DNA from: Datnioides undecimradiatus | Taxonomy: Eukaryota > Chordata > Actinopteri > Lobotiformes > Datnioididae | Length of the DNA: 64,000 nt | Direction of reading: 5' to 3' | NCBI GenBank assembly: GCA_008933995.1 | Contig: WARS01000071.1 | Coordinates: forward strand, 7,279,018 to 7,343,017 | In this document: one piece after another, positions 15,301 to 27,347 of the stretch | Layout of the letters: the number at the start of each line of letters is the position of its first letter | Numbering within the stretch: position 1 is the stretch's first letter | Notes under the pieces: generated by a model | The model's database searches: none | What the model saw: only the letters and a program-made list of their open reading frames with translations | Told to the model about the DNA's origin: nothing | Position numbers and translations under genes: made by a program

Positions 15301-18300
15301 AGTACCATCAGATTTAATCTTCTCAAAGTGCTGTTTCACCTCTTCTCGCCATTCAGCCTGAAGAGAGCACATTTCTGTTAACCAGCTCTGTCTAGCCAGA
15401 GTCGGCTTTAGAACCAGCACACAATGCCTGATTACTGTGCTGCATGCCATGTCTATTTATGTCTGTTTACGTATGTTAAATACAAGATTTGTGTGTCTTT
15501 CGGTGCACCTACGTGTCTTCCATATTCAGACTCAGTTAAGCAACCGTACCTGAGACTTGAAGTATGTCTCTTGTGGAGTGGACAGGACGTCTGCTGACGC
15601 TATATCCAGATGAAGAAGGATCTGACGGAAAGAGGGCCTATTCCTGGGCTTACAGTTCCTGCAAATCCAAGATGGGAAAGACAGCTGTGCACATTTATAA
15701 TTCACTGTAAAATCAATAAAGTCCTGAAGCCACAGACTCACGCCTTCCCATGCATCTATTCTCAACCCCTGCTCCCCAACAGCTCATTCTACCTGTCTTT
15801 TCTCATTCTGACTGTCTGTTTTCAGGCATTACGCACCAGCACTGTCTGAGGAGTATCTTGAAGCCGTCAGGGCAGCTCTCAGGTACGGGCAGCTGAAGGC
15901 TGTTGTTTCCCACGCCCCAGATGATGGCAGATGAGTCCACATCTTTATAGGGGATCTCTCCGGTTAGCATCTCCCACAGCACCACTCCAAAGGACCTAAA
16001 AGTTAAGCGAAGCTTTATTTATTCAAGGAGCCTCATTGGGGTCAAAATCTCTTTAACCAAAGAGGCTGGAGAAAGAATTACATAACAACAAGACAGTGTG
16101 GACACACAAAACAGTCATTACACGCACAAAATACAGGAAGTAGATCAAATGTATGGTAGAGGAATGAATGTTTTTGAAACATACAAACTCATGATATTGA
16201 TACAATATCTAAGACTCACCAGATGTCCACCTTTTCTGACACTGGCTCATTTCGAATTACTTCAGGGGCCATCCACGCTACGGTGCCAGCAAATGACATC
16301 TTGGTGCTCTTGTCACTGAGCTCCTTCGAGGTGCCAAAGTCAGAGATCTTTACCAAGTCGTCATGTGTAATCAGCATGCTGCAAAGGTGAGATAACATGT
16401 AATGTCACATGGAAATATTAGGGAATTGGTAATGAAATTTCACTTGTCGTGCTGGCTGAATTTCTCATCAGGCCAGCTGTCGGGTCTGTCGACTTACTTT
16501 GGGGACTTGAGGTCTCGATGGATGATTTTGTGGAGGTGGAGGTAGTTCATGCCACCTGCGATGCCCATAGACCAGTCAACCAAGAGGGAGGGGGTGATTT
16601 TACGGCCTGCCCTCAGCACCTCATACAGTTGGCCTTGAGCACAGTATTCCATCAAGATACAGTAACAAGGAGCCTGGGTGCACACGCCCCTGGAAGGGAA
16701 CGGGGCAGTCAGATAACATTGCACAGGGGAACAGAAAGGGAAAGCTATCAAAGTGTGATTTGTGCAATTAAATGATACATGACTCTGTAGGATATAATGA
16801 TTTCCCTCACTTGAAAGTGATGATGTTGGGGTGCTTGAGTTTGCGGAGGTGTTTGATCTCTGTCTCTTTGATGTCCCGCACTTTCTTTACAGCCACGTCT
16901 TCCCCGTGGAACTTGCCCAGGAAGACCGCCCCCTGCGCCCCACTGCCCACCCACTGCAGGTCGGAGATTTCCTCAAAAGGAACCTCCCAGGACTCTAAAA
17001 GCAGACCAACAAGTGAAAAAGACAAACATCCATAAGTAAATGTGAAATTACGAAGCGCTGCACAAAATGAACCCGTGTATTGCAACTGCACCCTTTCGAG
17101 AAATTACACCCATCACACACTGCAAAGCCTCCAAATGTCAATATGTGCTCCTGCCAGTTTGGGCAGGAAGGAGTCAGGGGGTTTACTGAGCAAATGCTAG
17201 ATCCATGCTACACATTAAAATTGGCTGGCAGGACACAATTACATCATACAAAGCGCCTGCCATGTTCAAACAAATAGTATATTGACAGCTTATCCAGCAG
17301 AATATTGCATTTCTATCCAGAGATAAGAGAAAATTTGAGGGAAAAGCAACGATCCACTCATAGTCTAATCTGTCTGTCATCTGTCATACTGACTCCACTT
17401 AAATGACTGTGAGAGCATGGTCACTAAAGAGAGACGAGCTGGGCAGAATAAAGGAGACAGGCAGATCAATTCTTCATGAGGTCCACTGAAGTGTCGAGAT
17501 CTCCGGAGTGCTGCTGCAGCACAGGCAGATGCACACGATGCTTCCTCCGGCCAGCTGTGAAACCTCACTGACAGACCTGCTGCCGGCAGGACACGGTGAC
17601 AGACAGCGAGGAAAATTATCGAGTTCTAGCGTGGGAAAATAAAGTATATTTATTCGAGTATTGTACTTCTTTACAATTCAGTGTAGTCTTTGTCGTCTGC
17701 CACTCGATACTTCTATTTAACTAAGTTACAAGGTGAAATATTGTAGTTTCTACTTCTCCACATGTATCTAACGGCTATAGTTACCAGTTATTTTTCCGAT
17801 TTTACATTCAAAAATATAATAGGCTTATAAAATACAACATTTTATGAAAGATCAAACCAGTCCTTTACTTTTTGGCTTTTGATCTCTTACAAAAAAGCAG
17901 TGTGTAGTTGTGTGTAGCAGTTCCACCAAAGAAATAATGTCCCTCTAAATTTATAAGATGGTTTCTTTTGAATAGATCTGGGCCAAGGAGGGCAAACTAC
18001 TCAACATTTAACCAAACAAAAAAAAGCAAAGATTGGAGAAATGAACTCAAATTTGTGTCACTGAACATTTTTTTTATACTTTCCTGCCCCTATAATCATC
18101 TAATGAACCCACAGATTTATGTTATGACCCATTGGAATGACCCATTTTCTGCAGAATGAGCGCTATTACTTTTGCTATTGTAAGTACATGTTGTTAATAA
18201 TACTTCTGTACATTTGCTTAGATTGGATAATAAATGGAAGACTTTTATTTGTAATGGCTTTTTTGTGATTGGTCATTTTATCTTAATGGAGGATCTAAAT

Positions 18301-18946
18301 ACTTCTTCCACCACAGTGGAGCCTGAGCTTCATGGGCTACATGAGCTCATGATGTCTATGTTGCATCGCCATAGTTACAGAGGTACTGAGATATACTGAA
18401 TTACACGTTTAAGTCACAAACCTGTCTTCCAGCAGAGGCACAGATCGCACAGAAGTGGAACATTTACTGTTTTCTTCACTTACCTTCGTGGCTATGTTTG
18501 TGTTCAGTGGAGTAGGCCTTTCCAATCATGGTCCAGACTGGTTTTAGGCAGCCAAACAGTCCCTCCAAAAAACCTCCACTTCCTGATTGTAGCCGAATGT
18601 TGTCCGACTGGCTCCGAACAGCGCCAGCCTCTGGACTGTGCCCGGCCTCGGCCCCGCCGCCACACTGGCAGGCCTCATGTTCATGTAGTTTTAGCACGCT
18701 GTTGTCAAAATGGGCTGAGGGTCCATCACTGGGAGTAGGGCTGCTGCCGCCCGGCGCCACCTGTCCACCGGTGTCAATGGACAGCACGTTACGCAGGACA
18801 CACTGTGTGGGGGTCAGGTCCGTTTCGGGGGTGCAGGCAGGGGTGTCTCCATCGAGTCTTCGATAGGGGGGTTCTGAGATGGGGGTACTGAAGCCTGATA
18901 GGGAAGGGGAAGGGGCACGGGGCTCATGGATACAGGTCCCACTCAT
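12377..18946 (-). CDS. map3k12: Dual leucine zipper kinase DLK (MAP3K12)
   Basis: MAP3K of the mixed-lineage family that drives JNK/p38 signalling in axon injury. Thirteen coding exons in transcript order: 18946-18484, 16994-16811, 16689-16498, 16378-16220, 15995-15837, 15658-15550, 15357-15248, 15006-14890, 14780-14646, 14529-13806, 13711-13644, 13475-13178, 12532-12377; 2874 nt, 957 aa. Kinase landmarks: glycine loop GSGAQG 171-176, VAVK Lys191, HRDLKSPN 273-280 (Asp275), DFG 293-295, MAPE 316-319. A coiled-coil/leucine-zipper region follows (about 423-520; [25 protein letters not shown]). The long C-terminal tail is low-complexity Ser/Pro/Gly with the conserved [35 protein letters not shown] and DSDCDS blocks. 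The N-terminal exon carries [19 protein letters not shown]. The chosen ATG gives MSGTCIHEP; an in-frame upstream codon is GTG, not ATG. The protein is somewhat longer than human DLK, mainly in the tail. Neighbour pcbp2 is convergent, as in human. Confidence 0.95.
12578..13112. repeat. Teleost dispersed repeat filling last map3k12 intron
   Basis: The left end GTGTGGCAAGTATTCAGACC and the right end TATACTTGGTTACGTTCCACC, with the internal word ACTCAAGTAAAGTACAAG, mark a degenerate near-complete copy of the TACTTAAGTA family. The host intron is 12533-13177 (645 bp), so the element accounts for most of it. Both flanking splice sites are normal. Confidence 0.55.
17628..18320. repeat. Near full-length teleost dispersed repeat in map3k12 intron
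   Basis: The copy begins near GTGGGAAAATAAAGTATATT and ends GGATCTAAATACTTCTTCCACCAC, with CTACTTCTCCACATGTATC and AATACTTCTGTACATTTGCT inside. The ends (GTGGGAA and TTCCACCAC) are short imperfect inverted repeats, which fits a non-autonomous DNA transposon. It sits in the 1.5 kb intron between coding exons 1 and 2 of map3k12. I see no target-site duplication. Confidence 0.6.
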
Positions 18947-20480
18947 CAGGGGTTTCCCCAACACAGCGGGTTAGGGTGGATGGAGGATGGAAAGATGAGA
19001 AGTAAACCTGGAGGAGAAGATTTATGAAAACAAATGCATTAGATTGATTGATAATTGTTAGTTTCACCATAATCCATCTTTGTGTTCAGAGGTAAACAGT
19101 ATGCATACTGCTCTGCCACATAGCAGCAAGTGTGGAGTCATTTCAGCACTGGACAGCTCCATAAGTAAAATGGACAGCTCCATTTGCAGCGAGGAGCCGT
19201 CCAGGGCTGAAACCACTGCTACCTTTTACTTCTCCTGTCTCTTTTGATCTTTTAGGATATCACTTGAGTTTCCACTAACTTTTCTTTTACTCAAGCAAAG
19301 CAAAACAACAAAACAGCGGAGCCTGCTGTGAGTTGGGCATCCAGCCAATCCCCAGGTTTAACCACTCAGTCACTCCATTTCCACAACCAAATTCTGTCTG
19401 AATCATGCAGCAAAGCTTCATCTCTGTGTCTATGAATGGGAGAACCAGCCGGCCCAATGGAGCCATCACCCAGAGTGAAAATGGGCTTTATGAATGAATC
19501 GACCGGAGGAGGTTGTACAGTCCACAGCCCTGGCTGTCACCTGTTCTTTAACTGTCCCTCTGAGGCGCATCAGTGTCCGACTGGATCAGAGCAAAGCTAC
19601 TCAGCAGCACCCATATGTCGTCCGTCATGCATCAAGTGAAGAGCATTGTGTGCATCTGAGGAATATGACGAATTGCATAACCACCTCAGTGTTGGATGTG
19701 TACGTACGTCCGTGCGTGCGTGCGTGCCTTCATGTGTGTGTGAGAGAGAGAGCGACGAGGGGAGAGGGAGAGAAGGGGGGAGAGAGAGAGCACATGTATC
19801 CAATACACACATCCCACACCAGCTCCATTTCTTTTACTGCACCACTGCATGAGAAGAGCCACGGCGAATGAGCGAAATGAGAGCGTGAAAAAACGGGCAA
19901 TAAACAACCACCGGGCCTGTGCGAAGGAGCAGTGCACACACGCACACAAACGCAGGAAGATCAATCTTTAAATAACCGAGGATGTGATGATGACACTCAG
20001 CAGCATCACAGCCGACGTGCATGAATTGCAAGCCCGATGCCTACTATGGTCCATGCCAAGTGAAACTGCCGCAGCGTCTGTACATTTACTCAACGTTGGC
20101 ACCAACACAAATATTCCGCGATGTGGGCTTTCTTGCTGCACAAATATGATTTTCTAGTGTTCATCGACGATGATTCGTTCCTTGGCAGCACCAGTTCATT
20201 GGTGCAGTGTGAGCGGCGTGAACGCTACCGCACCAAGCAACGGCATCATGCCTTACCGTCCTGTGATACCTGATTTCTTATACAATCAGCATTTAACCGG
20301 ATAGTATGACATTCCCATACCTTTCTGCCTGGTTGATGTCGCGTTGTCAAGTGAAGGGGTGGGCTCGGCTTTCTATTTGTCGGTGATAACGAGCAGATCG
20401 TTGTTTTTCTTCGGTGCGGTCAGTCTGTTGTAATCCCAGTCCCTATATCCACGAGTTTCACGTTACTGGGATGAATCCCA
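18947..20480 (-). other. map3k12: map3k12 5' UTR: leader, intron and non-coding exon
   Basis: On the minus strand a pyrimidine-rich acceptor (TCTTCTCCTCCAG, AG at 19009-19008) gives an exon start at 19007, leaving 61 nt of leader before the ATG at 18946. A matching donor, GGCAGAAAG followed by GTATGG, ends a probable non-coding exon at 20321 that would start near 20480. The 1.3 kb intron between them holds an inverted-repeat cluster at 19141-19212 and simple-sequence runs at 19704-19796. This is inferred from splice signals only. Confidence 0.45.
19704..19796. repeat. Compound simple-sequence tract
   Basis: Successive runs of (CGTG)n-like, (GT)n, (GA)n and GGGGAGA-rich sequence, purine-rich on the plus strand from about 19741. 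It lies in the 5' UTR intron of map3k12. The chance frames across it are low-complexity and not coding. Confidence 0.75.
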
Positions 20481-20576
20481 GCGGGCAAATTGTGTTATCA
20501 ATAACCGGGGACCCATGCAACGTGAGGCGCGCTGGGTTTTTTGGGGGAGGGAGCTGTCTCCTTCCCAGTGCTGAAT

Positions 20577-20584
20577 TGACGTCA
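20577..20584. promoter_or_regulatory. Perfect CRE palindrome TGACGTCA
   Basis: A full consensus cAMP-response/ATF site lies about 100 bp upstream of the inferred map3k12 non-coding exon and about 1.07 kb upstream of the aaas ATG, in the CpG-containing head-to-head interval. CREB/ATF and c-Jun/ATF2 dimers bind this site in general; use in this fish is inference. Confidence 0.6.
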
Positions 20585-20769
20585 CGGAAATGCGAGTTGC
20601 GCCGCAAGGGGGCGCTACCAAAACCTCTGCAAACACATACACATCCATAGAAAATGCTATCACTTTTCCATCATCGCATCCAGCATCTTTGTCCACAAGA
20701 TTTGCTGTTCTGTGCGCATTTTAATCCATATTTTTTATGTTTGAGCCGTGCTGCAACTAAGTTCATGCC

Positions 20770-20890
20770 CCGTGTGAGCCAGCATCAGCAATCTTCTGCT
20801 GCTGATGTGTCCTTGAGCAAGACACACTGCTTCGCAGCCGGCTGCAGGTGCTGGTGTGTAACTCAGCTGACCATGCGCTTCGCCCTTTAT
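20770..20890. repeat. SINE fragment, head-to-head promoter interval
   Basis: GATGTGTCCTTGAGCAAGAC is the hallmark internal phrase of abundant tRNA-derived fish SINEs, followed here by a diverged segment up to about 20890. No intact Pol III promoter or tail was identified, so this is a fragment. Confidence 0.5.
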
Positions 20891-21654
20891 AGTAACAAGA
20901 CAAATACAGCGACCTTATCTTAATCAAATTTACAATTCAGATGCTTGTTTATTCCAATTAAGTGGTCAATAACATGAAAACGACCCTTGTTTACTGGAAA
21001 GAATGCACCACGGTAAAAACTCAAAGTGCAAACAACTTGATTGTTTGGTTAGATACAATTATTATTTTATCTAAAATTAAAAAAAATAAAATAAAATTAA
21101 AATTATTATTTTATCTCGGGAAACAACTATAACAACAAACAGTAACTGGTACTTGTTTGGATCAGTGCGTGTGTGCAGTTACGCTCTGTGTCCTGAGGGA
21201 GGCAGCACACCAGCTCTGACTGGTTTGTGCCTAGAACTCCGCACTGCTTGTCCCTCTGGCTTGCCGTAGTCGTCACGGCGGGATTGACTTGAAATATGGG
21301 AACTAAAGTGTCACAACAGCGTAGTATGTACTTTTCCTTTGTCGTTTGAAAACACAACGCGTGATAAGTGGCTACACTCAACAGGAAACACTACAAGGTA
21401 ATTTCCAAGACATATAAAAGAAAGCACAACCGTCGCTGTCGAGAACAAGCCGACATCAAAGTTGTTAGCTAGAGCCGGCTAGCTAGCCTTAACCGTGTTA
21501 GCTGACTACCCAGCTGTTTGTCCACCGTTTTCCACGTGTGTAGCGTTACAGTCAGCTGTTGAGGTGTAAACATGGCATCCACTACTACTGTTTTTGTCTG
21601 TCTCACCCATGGTGTATTTCTAGGGTCCAGTGTCGGGGGTTCACCGCGTTGAAG

Positions 21655-24600
21655 ATGTGCTCCTTGGCGCTGTTTCCTCCTCCGCTGCCCTCCGGACAGA
21701 CCACTCTGTGCGAGTCCAACAACGAGCTGCTATCAGGAACCACCTCCGAAGACCAGCTGAAACAGGTCGGATCCACAGCTTCTGTGGCTACTGTACAGCC
21801 TGTTTACGTAACTTTAAATATCTCACGACACAATGACAGTTTTTATTGTGAGATCGGTTCATGAGACATTTGGTGGAAATGGGCAGGGGTCCAAAATCAC
21901 AGCACCACCTTGAACAAGAAGACAGACATGCAGCGTATATGTGATTCTGTATGCATATGGTGTGCGTTAAAGGTTAGCACATGTTCGTATGTTTTGTGCA
22001 GGAGTCGAGTCCTCTGAGCTTGTATTTCCCCCGAGAGTCTCTGAAACTCCACAGTCGCACAGAGAGCAGCAGCAAGGCAGCCTTCCTGGACCACTCTGAA
22101 ACACTGTGGATGAGGAGTGCTGCGGCATGGTAGGACACACACACACACACACACACACACGGGGATAACAGCATACAGTGACACACAACATACACTTTCT
22201 CAGTTTATCAGGTACACGCACCTGGTTAAACCTGTGCAGTCTTGCAGTAAAACCAAGCTTCATGAATGCTGACGTGTTCAGTGGTTAAGGAAAGTTCATT
22301 AGAGAGGTGTTTGTGCAACGTAATGTACATTTTGAAAGATGTAGTGTCATTGGACTATGTTGTATTTTAAGGAGTTGCGAGAGAGAAAAGTGTTTTTATT
22401 ATTTAGCTGATCCCCCCATTGATAAATTAAGATCCCCATTGAAAAAAGTAATAGAAACATCTGTTAATATAATGCAGTGCAGCACCATAAACTGATCACA
22501 GAGTTGAATTAACATTTTCAGTTAAATGCTAATATTCTAACCTTCCTCAGTTTTATTTATTTCAGGACTGTTATATTAGTCTAATTGTGCCTAACAAATC
22601 GGGAGTAATACCACATATTTTATGTGATGACTGTGTGATATTGTAGCCTGACCAGCACAGGTCTTTTAAGTCTGAAATAAATGGCTTTAATGATTAAAAT
22701 AAACTAGTCAGTACATTTTGAAATTATTTAGTAAGACAGTGATCCCCCAGTGGTTCTCGAAGTGTGTTTGCTCTACAAATCTAAGGCAAAAGCGTCAAAT
22801 GAACTGATCCAATATCTACTCGCTACATTAAGATGTTTAAGTTTTATAAAAGTAATAAGGACAATTGAAATGATACGCGTAACTTGCAATCTTTTTAACA
22901 TTTAGCGACCAACGCCTTGTACATATGTCAAACATTTGCAGAGTAGCCATAAATTTGTAAACCAGTTAAACTGTCAGCACAGGGAACAACTGATACAGCT
23001 GCGCCTCGTTGTTGCAATCTGCCGAACAACTCAAACCAATTTGTCACACTTTTACAACGTACAGAATCATTTGCACCAGCATTATAACAACATATGTTTA
23101 GAGCTCGCATCACAGTTTACAGTCACAGTCTGTCACAGACAAAGATCGTTTATGCAGTTCTTCTCTGTCCATTTCAGGCGGGATGGTGGTTTCACAGGGC
23201 TGCTCACTGAAATTACCAACTCACAAACAGAGGGTATGTTCTACTTTGGTTCAACACGTAATATGATCCAATACACACATACTTATGTACGTTGTTGTAC
23301 GTTAACTCTCCCGTATCCTGTGCTCTTGTAGTTCCTAAATGGCTTTCTATGAGTTCTGGTTGCATCCTGGCGTTGCTCCGAAAGATCTCATCCTTTCACG
23401 GGTCTCTGTTTCCTCATGTCACAGTGAGTTGTTTTTGCTGGTTAAATGTGTTGTTGACAGTGCTGCAGTTTGCCAAATGTTAGTGTTGATGTACTATAAT
23501 GTGTATTACCTGTTTGTGACTTGTTTCCTAGTTGAGCAGTGAGGACATGATTGCTGAGTTTTCACAGGTTCTGAACTGGTAAGAGCCAAATTCATAACCT
23601 TAAGGAATGGCTTGAATTTGTGTTTTGCTTGTATTTTAAACAAAAATTGAAGATAAAATTAAAAAAAACAAAAACATTTTCGAGCTTTCTTGGCTTAAAT
23701 CCTTCTTGCGTTACCAGGTCTGACTGTGTGGTGCGAGCCTTTGCCTGGCATCCTCATACGGATAAATTTGCTGTAGCTCTTCTGGACGACTCCATTAAGA
23801 TCTACAACCCCAAAAGGTATGGAAGCATCGAAACTATGCTCTGAAGAATCGCGCTGCTGCTGGTGGGACAGTGCCTAGAATAAAGTCTGTGCTGCTTATT
23901 CATCACTAAATTTACAGGGGGACAAAACAGCAGTCATATGAATCACTAATGCAGCAGGAATAGTCTAAATTTCTAGTGTTTATGTAGTTTATATTTGTTT
24001 ATCTGTTCAGTTCTCATGATATGATGTCAGTGCTGGTCTGTAGATATGTGTACTCAGTCACAATAAAACTTTATGTCTCCAGGACAGGCTGCAAACTTGT
24101 GAACGGCAGCATTGTTCTGTGACCTCTCAGTCAGTCTGTGACAGCATCGTCACTCGCTCAGCCTGCTTTTGTTCCCCGTCTCTCAGCGCCACAACTCCCA
24201 CACTGAAGCATCGCCTGCAGAGGAGTGTTGCAGCAGTGCAGTGGAAGCCGCTGTGCGCGTCTGCCCTCGCTGTCGCTTGTCAGAACTGTTTACTGGTCTG
24301 GCATGTGGACCCCTGCTCATTATCAACCAGGTACATAAACTGCACTTCATCCTCCAACCTTATTAAGTCCTAAAGTCCTTCAAATCAATAGATTCCTTAT
24401 GTTTTTTATTTTAATTTGGATTTTTTTCTGAAGCTGCTGATGTGTCTGCAGGCTGTTGTGAAACATCACACATTTATATATGTTAAAAATGAGACTGGAG
24501 GCTGTTTAATCCTTCTCTGCTGAGTCACCATCAGACCTGTCACTGCTGTTAGCCGCGGTACCCAGCAAGCCAATTATATCCTAATTGATTAATCTAGCTA

Positions 24601-27284
24601 TCAATTTTCTGCTACTTATCTGAGTCCAGGCCAAGTTAATTAAGTATTTTACCAGTAATTATTATTATATACAGCTGCTATGTGCTGACAAAAATGTGAT
24701 TATGAATCTCAACAAAATCATTAACTTAATAGATCATTTTCTCTACTGTTTTTATGTGAAGTAATTACATTTTATGTGTTTAAAAGGTCGTAGTTCGAAC
24801 TCGGTGAACTTTACCGAAACCCTGAAAATCTTCCGTTGTTGTCCTCCTCTCACCCCATCCAGGCCCTCGTCTGGTTGCGCTCAAGTTTTGTCTCATCCCG
24901 GTCACTCACCAGTCACATCCATCGTCTGGTCTCCAAGTGGATCTCTGCTCCTGTCGGCCTCACCTATGGATACTGCAATGATGGTACCAGGCGGCAGCTT
25001 CATCTTTAGGTCCAGGGATTGACAACGTCTACTAAGTTCCTTTACTAAGTTTCTGTGGCCGGCCGTTGTGCCTTTCAGGTTTGGGATGTGGCGTCAGAAA
25101 GCTGCGTTCCGCTTCAGCGTGTTGGAGGAGGCGGGGTCACCTTCCTGTCCTGGTCCCCTGATGGCAGCCACGTCCTGGCTTCTACACCGTCTACCCTTTT
25201 CAGGTTCGAGACGCCGCTTGAGAGATTAAAACGTTCCACCAGATTTTCTAATATACCTTCCTTTTAGAGCTACAATAGCACATTTCCAGTGAAAGATATG
25301 TTAATCTCTCAGTGAATGTGTGCGAAATGTTCTCTGTGTGGCGCCGAATCAACGGCCACTTGCTGTGTCACAATCAAGGCTCACACACACCTTCCATGCC
25401 CACTCGCAAATGTTTTAGGGATTAGTGGAACAGCCTGGAGTTTAGCAGGTGTTATGAGGTCAAATGCAGACAGGAAGTAGAGTTTGTATGAGTACAATTG
25501 AGTACAAGTACAATTTCTTCCTTCAGGGTCTGGGAGACCAGAATGTGGACGTGTGAGCGTTGGCCATGTGTGAAAGGGCGCTGCCAGGTGAAACCACATT
25601 TCAAAGTTATTGTTCAGTCATTTGTTTTAATTACGCGTGTGTTAAACAATCATCTTTTTTGTTTTTGTTTGTCAGTCTGGCTGCTGGAGTCCAGATGGGA
25701 GGCGACTTCTCTTCACCGTACAGGGAGAGATGGTCATCTACGCTCTGACCTTCACTGATACACCAGGTTATCTCTCAACCTCTACTGAATAACCTGTTAT
25801 TTACACACAGTGTCCTGTCTTATTTATAATTCCCTTCCTGCTTTAATTGGATTAAGAAGTAATGATAGTACTTAGGAGCTAACTTGAGGGGTTAAAGAGT
25901 GTTAACTAAAAGACGTTGACTCGTGTGATGTCATCCAGCAGGTGTGCCTACAAGCATATCGAAGGGGCCGCAGGCAGCAGCAGTGGTGGCCGACCTATCA
26001 GAGACGACCTTTAACACACCAGAAGGAGACATCATGTAAGGGCTCTTAATCAAATCGCTAATTAGCTTAACCGAAGCAAAAAACAGTGAAAAGCAAGTCT
26101 TCCGGACACGTCCCGAGAGAGAGAGGAGAGACAAAGACAAACCCGACAGATCAGGCCGTGTTCTCTGCTGCAGCCACTGAGTTTCCCTCACCTCTGTCTC
26201 ATTTGTCTGCCAGTGTTGGAGGGGAGATCCAGTCTTTAGCCTGGGACCCAACAGGAGAGAGGCTTGCAGTGCTTCTGAAAGGTCTTTCTCACCTTTCTTC
26301 AATTCACCCACATGAGCCCAGTCGGTATTATATTGGTGCTGTTTATATAATAAGTTTTGATAACCCGTCTCCGTCTTCTCTCAGGTGATCCTCAGGCAGC
26401 TGACCGGCCTGCGATCATAGCCGTGTTCAAGACGAGAACCAGCCCCGTATTTGAACTTTTGCCATGGTTCGTACTTTTATGAGTGGTTGCATTTCAAATT
26501 TGCGTAGCTTTAGAAGAGCTCTAAAGTATTGCATTTCACAGAGTAGCACTACAGCGTATCCCTTTTGAATATGCTGACGAGTTCTTGTGTTTCTTTGTTT
26601 AGTGGTTTTGTTCAAGGGGAGCCCGGCGCAGAGCCAAGACTGATGCAGTTCCATCCAAACTTCCAGCATGGAGCTTTGCTCACTGTGGTCAGTCTTACCC
26701 TGTACTTTCCTTATTTTTACCCTCATATTATGTTTTAGTAAGTAATGTGGTAGTTTCAGAGAGTCTTATAAAACCTTGAAAAGACTTACATTTGCAAAAT
26801 ACTTTCTTTGGATGCTGGTTTTTGTGTTTAATTGTAGGATATTGGGAAGTGTTATACACTTAATAAGTGGGGCTGTGTGGGGTTAACAGTAGCTAACTAA
26901 AGTGCATCCAGGTCCATGTCACATTAATAAATAATTGATGTTATAAACTACTCAAAAGTACTGAAATAAATGTAATGTAATAATAGATCATTCTGGACCA
27001 TATCCTCTCCTTTGGTTTCATCATAGTTTCATATTTGGCTTCGGTTATAAACTGCATTCTTTGCAGTATCAAATTGAACTCGGTGAACCCTGCAGACACC
27101 AAAGTAACATTTCTCTCTCTGTTCTCAGTGTTGGTCCAGTGGGAGAATTACCCACGTGCCTTTCTACTTCCTGAGCACCGGCCTCCCCCATTTTGGCCTC
27201 AGTGGCAGTCCAGCACTGCCACGCCCTCAAGCAAGGCCCGCCGACTTTGCCAACCAGTCACTATTTACGGAGCTCATCTCTTGA
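21655..27284 (+). CDS. aaas: Aladin, nuclear pore WD-repeat protein
   Basis: Nucleoporin of the cytoplasmic/nuclear pore face, anchored through NDC1; loss of the human gene causes triple-A syndrome. Sixteen exons: 21655-21765, 22002-22129, 23178-23233, 23332-23423, 23532-23578, 23718-23816, 24187-24330, 24863-24983, 25079-25203, 25527-25587, 25676-25766, 25942-26035, 26214-26281, 26385-26466, 26603-26687, 27129-27284; 1560 nt, 519 aa. Strong family matches: start [34 protein letters not shown] (first WD unit), [59 protein letters not shown] and [15 protein letters not shown]. The WD units form the middle of the protein (about 145-345), with further beta-propeller-like blocks after. The C-terminus is about 30 residues shorter than human (546 aa) and lacks the Pro/His-rich tail. 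Exon 12 has a tandem NAG acceptor. The exon 1 donor (CAG|GTCGGA) is weak but keeps phase. Confidence 0.93.
22135..22160 (+). repeat. (AC)13 microsatellite at an aaas splice donor
   Basis: The repeat begins five bases after the exon 2 donor junction (exon ends 22129, intron GTAGG then ACACAC). CA-repeat RNA is a known binding site for hnRNP L. Confidence 0.95.
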
Positions 27285-27341
27285 CCTACCCACAAGCTGC
27301 TACCACATACTCACAAATCACTGTTGTTATCACAGATTGTC

Positions 27342-27347
27342 AATAAA
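27342..27347 (+). terminator. aaas: aaas polyadenylation signal
   Basis: AATAAA 58 nt after the TGA stop (27282-27284), followed by GTGTAG and T-rich sequence. This implies a very short 3' UTR. Confidence 0.7.

Noticed and set aside
18944-18964. Upstream start for map3k12 at 18964
   Set aside because: The codon there is GTG; the first ATG in frame (18946) gives the family-like MSGTCIHEP start.
19141-19160. Calling a canonical REST/RE1 site
   Set aside because: Half-sites are present but separated by two bases too few; kept only as a finding.
24785-24800. GTTCGAACTC, a B-box-like word suggesting a tRNA
   Set aside because: No A-box at proper distance and no acceptor-stem pairing; it lies in an aaas intron.
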